Shown here: positions 16,738-25,429 of the stretch, one piece after another
Layout: each line of letters starts with the position of its first letter
Numbering within the stretch: the stretch's first letter is position 1
DNA from: Modicisalibacter xianhensis
GTDB taxonomy: Bacteria > Pseudomonadota > Gammaproteobacteria > Pseudomonadales > Halomonadaceae
Reading direction: 5' to 3'
Assembly (NCBI RefSeq): GCF_900113605.1
Contig: NZ_FOPY01000002.1
Span: 1 to 64,000, forward strand
DNA length: 64,000 bases
Position numbers and translations under genes: made by a program
Notes under the pieces: generated by a model
Told to the model about the DNA's origin: nothing
The model's input: the letters and a program-made list of their open reading frames with translations, nothing else
Database searches by the model: none

Positions 16738-16776
16738 CCGATGCACCGCGAAGGTGCAATTTCTTTCCTGCATCGG
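16738..16776 (-). promoter_or_regulatory. Overlapping inverted repeats in the cadR leader
   Basis: Two inverted repeats share one arm. CCGATGCA (16738-16745) pairs with TGCATCGG (16769-16776), while TGCACC (16742-16747) pairs with GGTGCA (16753-16758). They lie 14-52 bp before the cadR start codon. They could form alternative hairpins in the leader or be part of the operator. No canonical MerR-type operator was recognised. Confidence 0.35.
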
Positions 16777-16883
16777 TCACTGGAAGTCTTTCAATGGTAT
16801 GTCAGGCGCCAGGAGTGGCAACCATGGCACGCCCCGACAGGCGATTGGCACGCTCCTTACTTTAGTTTAAATGCATCGCCTGA

Positions 16884-16925
16884 ACGGCGGAGCCGGCGCT
16901 CTCACCGGTTCCGCCGTCCGTTTTT
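16884..16925 (+). terminator. Rho-independent terminator with no annotated upstream gene
   Basis: A 13-bp stem (16884-16896 with 16905-16917, one G-U pair), an 8-base loop and a T5 tract (16921-16925) form a textbook terminator for rightward transcription. No rightward gene lies within 600 bp upstream. The T-tract overlaps the 3' end of the leftward amidotransferase gene. It could end a small RNA or be the remnant of a lost gene. Confidence 0.6.
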
Positions 16926-17650
16926 CAAGATGCCACCGACTGATGCAAAGCCTGATCAAGAAAGTTGAGCATCCAGCGCACCACCACCTGATCGTCCACC
17001 GGCGCACTGAGCGAGGTCATGCCCTCCCGCAACCGGTTGCCCGGCAGAATGTCGCGCTTGAACTCCATCAGATCAGCCGAATAGGCCTTGGTGAACTCGG
17101 GGTGTCCTTGGACACCGAGGAATGTCTCCCCTACCTGCATGAGATAGATCGGACAAAAATCGCTCACGGCGAGGATCTTCGCCCCTTCCGGCAACTGTCG
17201 CACCTGGTCCTGATGGCTGACCACCAGATCGAGCCCTTCCTGCCAGGGTTCCATCCAGGCGGCACGCTCTGTCACCCGGTTGAAAGACATGCCCACGCCC
17301 CAGCCGCGTTCATTCTTGACCACCTCGCCCCCCAGCGCCTTGGCGATCAACTGATGTCCGAAGCATACGCCGACCAATGGCCGGCCTGTCCGCCAGAGTT
17401 CACGCACGAAGCTGCAAAGCCTGTCGATCCAGTCGCTACCGTCGTTGACGCCAAACTTGGACCCGGTAATCAGCCAGGCATCTACCGCCATGGTATCGGA
17501 GGGAATGTCCCCGTCGTGGCAGCGCCAGGTCCGAAAGCTCAGCGTGGGGTCGGCTGACGTCATTAGCCGCTCGAACATGTCGGGATAATTGCCATGACGA
17601 GGCTGTAGCTCCTCGGCCACATCATCGCACTGCAGCAGACCGATGCGCAT
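16925..17650 (-). CDS. Class I glutamine amidotransferase-like protein (GMP synthase-like)
   Basis: Single-domain glutamine amidotransferase of 241 residues. The catalytic triad is visible as Cys96 in VGVCFGHQL, His183 in VQGHPEF and Glu185 two residues later. There is no attached synthetase domain, so it belongs to the stand-alone YfeJ/gamma-glutamyl-type group. Such proteins hydrolyse glutamine or gamma-glutamyl compounds such as those of polyamine degradation. The true substrate is not evident. It is transcribed alone, divergent from the TraX-like gene. Confidence 0.82.
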   Translation of the reverse strand: MRIGLLQCDDVAEELQPRHGNYPDMFERLMTSADPTLSFRTWRCHDGDIPSDTMAVDAWLITGSKFGVNDGSDWIDRLCSFVRELWRTGRPLVGVCFGHQLIAKALGGEVVKNERGWGVGMSFNRVTERAAWMEPWQEGLDLVVSHQDQVRQLPEGAKILAVSDFCPIYLMQVGETFLGVQGHPEFTKAYSADLMEFKRDILPGNRLREGMTSLSAPVDDQVVVRWMLNFLDQALHQSVAS

Positions 17651-17772
17651 GCGTCACTCCTTTATCGATCGTTGTGTCGTTCGTGGCGTGCCAGGACATG
17701 CCCAAAGGCAGGCGAAGCGATGGCACGCGGCAGCCATGGGCGCTATCGTAGCGTGGAATCGGGCCTTAACCC

Positions 17773-18576
17773 ATGCCGGAGCGATCCATGCCCCTGACAT
17801 CACAAAGCATCCCTTTCCAAGAAGTCCAGCGTCCTTCGTCAGCATGGACGGGCTGGGGCCAGTGGCTGGCCCTGATCACCATGACCGTGGACCACGTTAC
17901 GCGCTACCTGTTACCCGATCATTGGAACGTCGGGTGGGCAAGCTCCTCCATCGGACGCATCGCCTTTCCCCTGTTCGCCGCCATGGTGGCCTGGCACGCG
18001 CTGTTCAATACCCGCAGCCCGCTGCGCTATGCTCGTCGAATCCTAGTCATCGGCCTGTTAGCTCAGTTGCCCTACCTGGCCATGCCGCGCGATCATTTCC
18101 AGTTGAACATCTGCTTCACGCTGGCCTTGGGGCTGTTCTGGGGAAGCTGGCTGTTCGACGTCGTCCGCCAGTCGGGAACGAGGCGTAACACGTTCATCAC
18201 GGCCCTGCTTATTGCCCTGACAGGCCTGGCCTGGCTGCTCATCGGGCCATGGGTAGAGTACGGCCGCCAAGGCTTGCTGATGATTCCGTTCTACATGCTC
18301 GCCTTCCAGGCATTGAGCCAACCGGCCGAGCCACTGCTGGAGCGCCTGTGGGCCGCCCTTGCCACGCTACCGCTGCTGCTCAATGCCGGATTGCTCAACA
18401 GCTCGGACATGGCCAAGTCATTTACCGTCGCGACCTGTCTGGCCGTGCTGCTGCTGGCCGCCGGTGCAGCCAGGCACATTCCCCAGGTGGGCTATGCCAT
18501 GCCACGCCGGGTCTGGCTGGCCTGGTACCCGGCGCACTTTGCGGTTATCGCGCTCCTGCTGTTACTGATGGAGTGA
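17773..18576 (+). CDS. TraX-family membrane protein
   Basis: Polytopic membrane protein of 267 residues, with about eight hydrophobic segments, resembling the TraX family (PF05857) whose founder acetylates F-pilin. The conserved MTVDHVTRYL and SSIGRIAFPLFAAMVAWH segments near the N terminus carry the Asp-His and Gly-Arg features of the family. No conjugation genes are nearby, so this is a chromosomal acyltransferase-like protein with unknown acceptor. The first ATG at 17773 is used; another lies five codons later. Confidence 0.75.
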   Translation: MPERSMPLTSQSIPFQEVQRPSSAWTGWGQWLALITMTVDHVTRYLLPDHWNVGWASSSIGRIAFPLFAAMVAWHALFNTRSPLRYARRILVIGLLAQLPYLAMPRDHFQLNICFTLALGLFWGSWLFDVVRQSGTRRNTFITALLIALTGLAWLLIGPWVEYGRQGLLMIPFYMLAFQALSQPAEPLLERLWAALATLPLLLNAGLLNSSDMAKSFTVATCLAVLLLAAGAARHIPQVGYAMPRRVWLAWYPAHFAVIALLLLLME

Positions 18577-18601
18577 CGTCCTGCGCCTCTCACTAACCGA
18601 G

Positions 18602-20926
18602 TCACGTCATGTAGTTTGGCGCGGGCAGTACCCGTGCCAGCGCCGAAAACGTCAACGGACGATGGAAGAAGAACCCCTGGAATCTTTCGCAGCCGTTGGC
18701 TGACAGGAAAGCCAGTTGGTCGTCCGTTTCCACGCCTTCGGCCACGACATCCAACGCCAGATGCTGGGAAATGGCGATGATCGTCTGCACGATAGCGGCG
18801 TCGTTGGGGTCGTCCAGTTCCTGCACGAAGCTGCGGTCGATCTTGAGTTCATCGAGGGGCAGACGCCGAAGATAAGACAGCGACGAGTAACCGACCCCGA
18901 AGTCGTCGATAGCCAGGCCGACGCCGATGCGCTTGAGCTCGCGCATCTTGTCGACGGCACCCTGCAAGTGGTCGATGAGCACGCCTTCGGTCAACTCGAG
19001 GAACAGACGCTCAGGCGCGATCCCTGAACTGCCGACGGCTCGCTCGATGCATGTCACGAAGTCGGACTCGCCGAAATGACGGGGACTGATGTTGATGGAC
19101 AGTCGCGGCAAGCGCTCGGCATCGAGGGCCTGCAGGCAACGGCAGGCCTCGCGCAGCACCCATTCGCCCAACTCGACGATCAGGTTGCTTTCTTCCGCCA
19201 GTGGAATGAATTCCGCCGGTGACACCGAGCCACGCGTCTCGTGTTCCCAACGCAGCAGCGCCTCGGCACCGACGATGACGCCATAGGCATCGACTTGAGG
19301 TTGATAGTGCAGGCTCAACCGGTCGTCCTCGATGGCCCGACGCAGGTCGCTTTCCAGCGCCAGACGCCGTTCGACCTCGATCTGCATGCTGGGCTGGTAG
19401 CAGCAGACCCGTGAGCGGCCTTGGGTCTTGGCCTGGTACATAGCGGTATCCGCGTGCTTGAGCAGGTCATCGGCATTCTGTGAGCCATCGGGGAACAGTG
19501 TCATGCCAATGCTCGGCGTTACACGCAAGGTACGTCCATTCAGCACATAGGGAACAGAAAGCGCATTCAGGAATCGCCGCGCCAATGCCATGGCCGCCCG
19601 GTTGGCACGGTCGGGTGAGTCTGGCAAGCCAGTGACCAGAACCACGAACTCATCGCCGCTCAAGCGGGCCGCGACATCTCCCTGACGAAGCAGGCCGGTC
19701 AGACGCTGGGCCACATCGCGCAGTAGCCGATCGCCCATGGCATGCCCCAGCGAGTCATTGACTGCCTTGAAGCGATCCAGATCGAGGAACAGCACGACGC
19801 CACGTTCGCCACTTTGCTGGCAGGCCTGATGTGCCGCACCAAGCCGCTCGAGGAGCAGGCGACGATTGGGCAGGTTGGTCAGAGGGTCGTAGAAGGCCTG
19901 ATGATGGATCGTTTCCTCGGCACGCTTGCGCTCGGTAAAGTCCTCGATGACCGCGACACCGCCAGCGATCTGGCCACTCGCGTCGCGAATCCCGTTGAAG
20001 AAGGCGCGTAACGGAATCATTCGCCCCGAATGAATGCTGACGTAATCCCCCTCGTAGTAACCACTGCCTTCGTGAAGCGCACGAGCCACCGCGTCCATGA
20101 CCCGGGAGTCGATCAAGTCATGGCAAAGGTCCAGCCCGATCACCCCGCCCCGTCGCCCGCCGACAATGTCGAGAAACTTGTCATTGCAATCGAGAATGCC
20201 ACCCTGCGCATCGAAATGCAGGATACCCAACGGCGCGGAGTGAAAAATGCTGCGATAGCGGCTACGACTTTCACGTAGCGCCCGCTCACGTTCCTCCCCC
20301 TGGGCACGCAGCCGAATATTGTCGGCGATCAGCCTTCCGAACCGGTAGCTGGCGACCAGCGTGAGACACAGGAACAAGGCCATCAGCAGCGCCAGCAGCA
20401 TGGCGACCGGCGTGCCTGTCTGCACAAAGCGCAGCATCAACGGCGCCATGGTCGGCACCAGAAACAGCGCCGCGACACCCCATACCGACGATAACGTCGT
20501 TACCGCCCCGGCGCTGACGCCGGCCAGAATGATGGCCAGCGCCGCCTGTCGCTCGTGCTGATCGACAGGAAACAGCAGAAAACCGGCGGCCCCCCAGGCC
20601 ATGCCCGCAGTCAACGCACCCAATGAGAACCCGATGAGCCAGCGCCTTCGGGCCTGCATGGCATCGTTCTGGCGTCGATAGCGATGCGCCAGGCCAAGAC
20701 GCAGCAGGGAAACCGCAACGATGGCCACCAGCCAGGCCAGTAGCCAGGCATGTGGCATGACCGACCAGAGCGACACAATGAGCAACAGGGCACAGGCCAC
20801 ACTGGCCAGGACCGGCTGCCAAAGCCCGTGATACAGCATGCTCACCCGTTCGCGGCGCACTGCCGGCAGGGAGCCACGCCCCAACATCCTCCGCCATGGT
20901 GCGAAGCGCCCCAATGAATCCGTCAT
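18602..20926 (-). CDS. Membrane-bound PAS-GGDEF-EAL cyclic-di-GMP signalling protein
   Basis: Signalling protein of 774 residues. Five or six membrane helices fill roughly residues 25-195, followed by a PAS domain (about 215-335), a GGDEF domain (about 345-505) and an EAL domain (about 520-765). The cyclase signature reads SGDEF rather than GGDEF, a variant often still active. The phosphodiesterase domain keeps EALLRW, ELTEGVLID and DDFGVGYSSL. Either or both activities are possible. The membrane-embedded N terminus may sense an envelope signal. It is transcribed alone. Confidence 0.9.
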   Translation of the reverse strand: MTDSLGRFAPWRRMLGRGSLPAVRRERVSMLYHGLWQPVLASVACALLLIVSLWSVMPHAWLLAWLVAIVAVSLLRLGLAHRYRRQNDAMQARRRWLIGFSLGALTAGMAWGAAGFLLFPVDQHERQAALAIILAGVSAGAVTTLSSVWGVAALFLVPTMAPLMLRFVQTGTPVAMLLALLMALFLCLTLVASYRFGRLIADNIRLRAQGEERERALRESRSRYRSIFHSAPLGILHFDAQGGILDCNDKFLDIVGGRRGGVIGLDLCHDLIDSRVMDAVARALHEGSGYYEGDYVSIHSGRMIPLRAFFNGIRDASGQIAGGVAVIEDFTERKRAEETIHHQAFYDPLTNLPNRRLLLERLGAAHQACQQSGERGVVLFLDLDRFKAVNDSLGHAMGDRLLRDVAQRLTGLLRQGDVAARLSGDEFVVLVTGLPDSPDRANRAAMALARRFLNALSVPYVLNGRTLRVTPSIGMTLFPDGSQNADDLLKHADTAMYQAKTQGRSRVCCYQPSMQIEVERRLALESDLRRAIEDDRLSLHYQPQVDAYGVIVGAEALLRWEHETRGSVSPAEFIPLAEESNLIVELGEWVLREACRCLQALDAERLPRLSINISPRHFGESDFVTCIERAVGSSGIAPERLFLELTEGVLIDHLQGAVDKMRELKRIGVGLAIDDFGVGYSSLSYLRRLPLDELKIDRSFVQELDDPNDAAIVQTIIAISQHLALDVVAEGVETDDQLAFLSANGCERFQGFFFHRPLTFSALARVLPAPNYMT

Positions 20927-21292
20927 CCACTCTCCCTATCCTGGGCCTGGACCTGCCGCAGGTTGTCCTGTAGCAGCCCCGAATGCTCTCGTCCTTGAGC
21001 CAGCCGACATGGCAGCCACTCAGCCTTGTACGTTATCTCATCATAGCGAACCAACGAGCCCCGACGAATGGATGAGATCGCTGCGTTGAATCGAGTGAGC
21101 GTTTACCGATATTTCGCATGTCGCCCTTGAGTGAGCTCAAGCCTTGCTATGCTTGCCAGAGGTGGGGTGGGCGCGACCGTGGAGCGCTAGCCGCACCGGG
21201 GCGGCCATCGCAAGCCCGTTCGTGGCATTCCGCCATACAACAACAGGAAACCATGGTGGCCGCAGCTTCCATCCGACCCTGGGGAACCTGCC
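20927..21292. other. Intergenic region between the GGDEF/EAL gene and malate dehydrogenase
   Basis: This 366-bp gap separates two divergently read genes and should hold both promoters. A short dyad, CTTGAG-TGAG-CTCAAG (21126-21141), lies just upstream of a TATGCT sequence that could serve as a -10 box for the rightward gene. No convincing gene or RNA was seen. Confidence 0.4.
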
Positions 21293-22396
21293 ATGAAACG
21301 TCCCGTACGGATCGCCATTACCGGCGCTGCCGGTAGCATCAGCAACTCCCTGCTCTTTCGTATCGCCGCCGGCGACATGTTCGGCCCCGACCAGCCGGTC
21401 ATCCTGCAACTCATCGAGCGCCCCGAAGCCATGCCTGCCTTGCATGGGATGGCCATGGAACTCGAAGACTGCGCCTTTCCGCTGCTGCATACCGTACGCC
21501 TGCACGACAACGCCGAAGCCGGCTTCAAGAACGTGCATTATGCGATCCTGCTCGGCGCTCGGCCGCGAGGCCCCGGCATGGAACGCAAGGACCTGCTGTC
21601 GGCCAACGCCGAGATATTCAGTCGTCAGGGTCGGGCCTTGAACGACCATGCCAACCATGACGTCAAGGTCGTGGTGGTCGGTAACCCCGCCAACACCAAC
21701 GCGCTGATCGCCAGCCGTAATGCACCGGACCTTTCGCCGTCACAGTTCACGGCAATGAGCCGCCTCGACCACAACCGTACCAAGGGCATGCTGGCTAATC
21801 ATACCGGCTGCAACCCAACTGATATTCGCCGGGTGGCAGTCTGGGGCAACCACAGCGCCACCCAGTACCCTGACCTGCGCCACGCAGAAACGTTCGGCAT
21901 GCCGGTCTTTCCCAGCCTGGACCTGAATTGGGTCGAGAACGACTTCATTCCCCGGGTCCAGAAGCGTGGCGCCGAAGTCATCGCCGCCCGCGGCCAGTCC
22001 AGTGCCGCCTCGGCGGCAAATGCCGTCATCGATCACATGCGCGACTGGGCCCTGGGCACCCCGCCGGGCGATTTCACCAGCATGTGCATTGTCTCGGACG
22101 GCAGCTATGGCGTGGCCAAGGGCATCGTCTTTTCCTTCCCGGTCTGCTGTCGCTATGGTCGTTACCAGATCGTCCAGAACCTGGCCATGGATGAGGCAAG
22201 CCTGAAGCGGCTAAAGACCACCGAGGCCGAACTGCTCGAAGAAAAGGCGGCTGTCGATCACCTGCTGCCCAAGGAAACCGAAGAAGCCCACAATAACCTG
22301 AGTATTCGCCTGCGCTCCGGCGCTGTCCGCTATGCAGAGGAAGACAACGATGATGACAGTCCGGCAACCGTGCTGAGAACCGATCGCGTCATGTAA
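21293..22396 (+). CDS. mdh: Malate dehydrogenase homologue with atypical features
   Basis: NAD-dependent 2-hydroxyacid dehydrogenase of 367 residues, closest to cytosolic-type malate dehydrogenase (normally about 325-330). Catalytic elements are intact: the substrate Arg loop [29 protein letters not shown] and the catalytic His in [11 protein letters not shown]. Two oddities stand out. The Rossmann glycine motif reads GAAGSIS, with Ser17 for the third Gly, and there is an extra acidic C-terminal tail of about 40 residues ([10 protein letters not shown]). It is probably a functional but divergent enzyme or a paralogue with a different substrate. It converges with the following membrane gene. 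Confidence 0.8.
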   Translation: MKRPVRIAITGAAGSISNSLLFRIAAGDMFGPDQPVILQLIERPEAMPALHGMAMELEDCAFPLLHTVRLHDNAEAGFKNVHYAILLGARPRGPGMERKDLLSANAEIFSRQGRALNDHANHDVKVVVVGNPANTNALIASRNAPDLSPSQFTAMSRLDHNRTKGMLANHTGCNPTDIRRVAVWGNHSATQYPDLRHAETFGMPVFPSLDLNWVENDFIPRVQKRGAEVIAARGQSSAASAANAVIDHMRDWALGTPPGDFTSMCIVSDGSYGVAKGIVFSFPVCCRYGRYQIVQNLAMDEASLKRLKTTEAELLEEKAAVDHLLPKETEEAHNNLSIRLRSGAVRYAEEDNDDDSPATVLRTDRVM

Positions 22397-22410
22397 ACGA
22401 CGCCCAGCGT

Positions 22411-23544
22411 CTAGCGATGCCGTTCGATGGATGTTTGATTGGTCATCGGCGGCATCGTGAACGTTCTTACCACCCACCACAGCGCTACCAGCAATCCCAG
22501 CGGCAGCAGTACCGTCTCGAGCAGGTAGACCACCAGCAACTGGATGAAGCGGTCCACCATATCGTCGGAAAAGCCGCGAACATCCAGCGCCATCGCCGTT
22601 GTCTCGTCACGCAGTTCGCGCATCCAGTCGAATAGACCGCTATCCTCCGCTTCCAGCGCTTCGACATCGGCTTCCTGCAGTTCGGCCGTGGCAGTATCCA
22701 ATTGTTGCTGAGCCACGATACGTCGGGGCTCGAGCACGGCATCCGAGATCACGGCGACCCCGGTCACCGCCAACGGCACCATGAGCCGGGCAACGACCAA
22801 CAGGACCAGGGCACCGCGCGCCAGCCGTCCCAGACGCCAGGCAACCGACGGCAACATTAGCGAGATCAGGAGAATCAGGGCCACGGTACTGCCCAGCACG
22901 GCGATCGACGCATTGTGACCGAGCTCGATCAGCACGCGCTGGATGCCGATCGAGGCCATTGCCACGACCATGACATCAGAATAGCGCTCGGCCATGTCCT
23001 GCAATGGCTTGAAGAATTGCCCTGGCTTGACCGCCACGCCACCGATGACCGGCAAGGTCAGCTCGGCTTCGGAGACCAGGGCGATACCGCGATCAATCAG
23101 ACGCGCCGACCCGTAGGAAGCGGCAGCCAGCACCAGCGAGCGGTTCAGCGCCTCCACCGCCGTAGTCTCGACCGGCGCCATCGCCGGCCCCAGCACGCGT
23201 CGTTCGGCCAGGCCACTGCCCGATGCCAGCAGCACGAGACATAACAGGAACGCCATGGCGACCCGCTGGCCCACGCCATGGCGGGGACCGGAGAGCCCCG
23301 CGGGCGCTGCCTGGCGCGACATCGTCCAGGATAGGCAAGGCAGCACCAGGCTCAGCGCCAGCAACACACCTTGCCAGGGCGCCTGCATGCTTTTCAGCCA
23401 CCATTGCCGTGCCGCCACGGCGCCGACGAGCCAACCCAGCAGCAGGCCGTAACTCAGCCATGGCAGGTCCATCACCCACCAGTAACTCACCAGGTAGGCC
23501 GCATCGAGCAATGCGGCCACCCCCACTCGCCAGACGACGTTCAT
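22411..23544 (-). CDS. Polytopic membrane protein of unknown function
   Basis: I do not recognise a family. The 377-residue protein has about eight hydrophobic segments: three near the N terminus (residues 1-75), one at about 95-115, a group at about 190-260, and one near the C terminus (VVYLLETVLLPLGLLVALWWV). Between the last two groups is a hydrophilic stretch rich in Glu, Asp and Gln (QQQLDTATAELQEADVEALE) likely to form a coiled coil. The ATG at 23544 is chosen because GAGGAG lies upstream. It converges with the malate dehydrogenase gene and appears monocistronic. Confidence 0.65.
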   Translation of the reverse strand: MNVVWRVGVAALLDAAYLVSYWWVMDLPWLSYGLLLGWLVGAVAARQWWLKSMQAPWQGVLLALSLVLPCLSWTMSRQAAPAGLSGPRHGVGQRVAMAFLLCLVLLASGSGLAERRVLGPAMAPVETTAVEALNRSLVLAAASYGSARLIDRGIALVSEAELTLPVIGGVAVKPGQFFKPLQDMAERYSDVMVVAMASIGIQRVLIELGHNASIAVLGSTVALILLISLMLPSVAWRLGRLARGALVLLVVARLMVPLAVTGVAVISDAVLEPRRIVAQQQLDTATAELQEADVEALEAEDSGLFDWMRELRDETTAMALDVRGFSDDMVDRFIQLLVVYLLETVLLPLGLLVALWWVVRTFTMPPMTNQTSIERHR

Positions 23545-23661
23545 GAAATAACTCCTCGACTTTCTCCGACTAAGGCCTGCCCCGTGCACACGGTACAGCG
23601 CAACATTTGCAGCCTGCCCAGTTAATTACCATCCTAGTTATCAAAGCTGAGGAGAGGCCTT

Positions 23662-24348
23662 ATGAACGACCGAGTTTTTCTGATCACCGGTGCCTCCAGC
23701 GGCATCGGTGCCGCCACCGCCCGCGCCGCGCACCGAGAAGGCTACCAGCTGGTGCTGGCGGCACGCTCCGCGGACAAATTGGATGCCCTGGTCAAGGAGT
23801 TCGGTCCCGAAAAGGCCTTGGCCATCTCCTGTGACGTGACCTCCATGGACGACCAGCGTGCCATGGTCGATCAGGCGCTGGAGCATTTCGGACGCATCGA
23901 TGCCGTGTTCGCCAATGCCGGGCGCGGCGGTTCGCCGGGCGGCTTCAGCGAGGCCGACCATGAATCATGGCGCGCATTACTGATGACCAACGTCTATGGC
24001 GTCGGCCTGACGATCCAGGCCACCCTTCCCGCCCTGCGCCGTAGTCGGGGGCATATCCTGCTCACCGGTTCGGCAGCCGGTCGCGCCACCATTCCCGGCT
24101 CGATGTACAGCGCCAGCAAGTGGGCGGTGACCGGCATCGGCTACAACCTGCGCGAAGAACTGCGCGGCACCGGCATCCGCGTGACCTTGATAGAGCCCGG
24201 CATGGTCGATACTGCCTTTTTCGATCAGGCGCCGGCACATGCGTTACAGGATAGGGACATTGCCAATGCCGTACTGTATGCGGTCAACCAGCCCCCGCAC
24301 GTCGACGTCAACGAAATTCTCGTGCGCCCGACCCCACCCATGGACTAG
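23662..24348 (+). CDS. Short-chain dehydrogenase/reductase
   Basis: NAD(P)-dependent oxidoreductase of 228 residues, the classical SDR length. The cofactor motif is TGASSGIG (residues 9-16), followed by NAG in FANAGRGGS. The catalytic Ser-Tyr-Lys set is TGSAAG, then YSASKWAV, with IEPGMVDT after it. An aliphatic or hydroxy-acid substrate, as for YdfG-like members, is possible but not shown. An AGGAGAGG site precedes the ATG. No operon partner is evident. Confidence 0.88.
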   Translation: MNDRVFLITGASSGIGAATARAAHREGYQLVLAARSADKLDALVKEFGPEKALAISCDVTSMDDQRAMVDQALEHFGRIDAVFANAGRGGSPGGFSEADHESWRALLMTNVYGVGLTIQATLPALRRSRGHILLTGSAAGRATIPGSMYSASKWAVTGIGYNLREELRGTGIRVTLIEPGMVDTAFFDQAPAHALQDRDIANAVLYAVNQPPHVDVNEILVRPTPPMD

Positions 24349-24456
24349 GCTGGCAAAGGCAATAACAAAAACTTGATCGATGGCATGAATCGGGACTAGC
24401 ACAAGCGTCAAAAATTGCGCATCCTGACACGGTCATAGGTAAGGCACTGGAGCCTC

Positions 24457-24744
24457 ATGGACGCTGTACGACAGATGAACGGCTGTGCTTCTTCCGCACA
24501 GCCGTCGAAATGGAAAAGCGATTTCGATGTCCGCGACATGGAAAAACGCACCCGCCTGATGCGCGTCGTCACCCGCCGCATCGCCCTCTCGGAACTTGGC
24601 AACCGGGAAATCGCCCGCCGCGCAGGCATCCCTCCTCAACGCATCAGCGATCTTCTCGCAGGACGCATCGAGCAGTTCTCCGTCGACGAGCTGCAGGCGC
24701 TGCGCGAGACCGTGGAAGAGGACGTCACAACGCCGCCCCTCTAA
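24457..24744 (+). CDS. Small XRE-type helix-turn-helix protein
   Basis: Protein of 95 residues with a Cro/C1-type helix-turn-helix in the second half (ELGNREIARRAGIPPQRISDLLAG). This pattern occurs in HigA-like antitoxins and small phage-type regulators. No toxin-like gene lies beside it: the upstream gene is an SDR and the downstream gene is yaeQ on the other strand. The first 30 residues are polar and unlike the rest, so translation may start at the internal Met28. A GGAG site precedes the first ATG. Confidence 0.7.
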   Translation: MDAVRQMNGCASSAQPSKWKSDFDVRDMEKRTRLMRVVTRRIALSELGNREIARRAGIPPQRISDLLAGRIEQFSVDELQALRETVEEDVTTPPL

Positions 24745-24754
24745 GCGACAAGGG

Positions 24755-25294
24755 CTACCGCCCGCCCTGCAACCACTCGAGCGGCAACTCGTGCTGGCCA
24801 CGTTCGTCGGTCACGAACAGCGTATCCTCGCTGAGCATCACCGCCCATTTGACGCTGCGCGGCAGGTTCTCTGCGAGTGCAGCCAGGGGCGCCTGGGGTA
24901 ACGCCGCAATATTCAGATTGCCCAGCGTGTCCACGCTGGGCAATACACGCGTTTCCCAACCTCGCCGATTGCCATACGCCAGCAGCGAAACCCGCTCGGC
25001 GCGGCGTGAACACCAGGTCAGCCGCTCGGCATCGGGCTGGCCGACCTCGATCCAGTGCAGGATTCGCTCATCCAGGCTCTTTTCCCATAATGCCGGCTCA
25101 TCGACATCGGACAGTCCTCGGCCGAAGGCGAGCCCCTCGGCGTACCACAAAGCGTAAGCCAGCAAGCGTACTGCCAGGCGCTCCTCGGTTTCGGACGGGT
25201 GACGCGCCACGGTGAAACGCAGCGTGGCGTAGACGTCACGATCCAGATCGGACAGGCTGAGGTCGACCTTGTAAGGCGTGGCGGTCAGGGCCAT
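24755..25294 (-). CDS. yaeQ: YaeQ family protein
   Basis: Protein of 179 residues matching YaeQ in length and pattern, including MALTATPYKVDLSLSDLDR at the start, RHPSETEERLAVRLLAYALW and YGNRRGWETRVLP. YaeQ has a fold related to restriction-endonuclease-like (PD-(D/E)XK) proteins and was reported to compensate for loss of the elongation factor RfaH, but its biochemical role is unclear. The ATG at 25294 is chosen because it gives the family-typical N terminus. It is divergent from the alkylation-repair gene. Confidence 0.87.
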   Translation of the reverse strand: MALTATPYKVDLSLSDLDRDVYATLRFTVARHPSETEERLAVRLLAYALWYAEGLAFGRGLSDVDEPALWEKSLDERILHWIEVGQPDAERLTWCSRRAERVSLLAYGNRRGWETRVLPSVDTLGNLNIAALPQAPLAALAENLPRSVKWAVMLSEDTLFVTDERGQHELPLEWLQGGR

Positions 25295-25429
25295 GAGACA
25301 CATTCCAGATGAACAGGGGCGCCTAGCATAACCTGCATGGCGCAACACGGCCCACCAGTTCCGTTTCCGGCGAGTTTCGCGAGCACCCTGACGTAGAATG
25401 CAGTCATCAGCGGTTTGTGGAGAGAGCTC

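Noticed and set aside
16741-16968. A 75-codon rightward frame after cadR
   Set aside because: Composition is Arg/His/Pro-rich and it runs through the terminator stem; a non-coding transcript is more plausible.
24457-25294. Toxin-antitoxin pair of the HTH protein with the neighbouring leftward gene
   Set aside because: The neighbour is YaeQ, a conserved family of ordinary length, and is convergent rather than co-directional.
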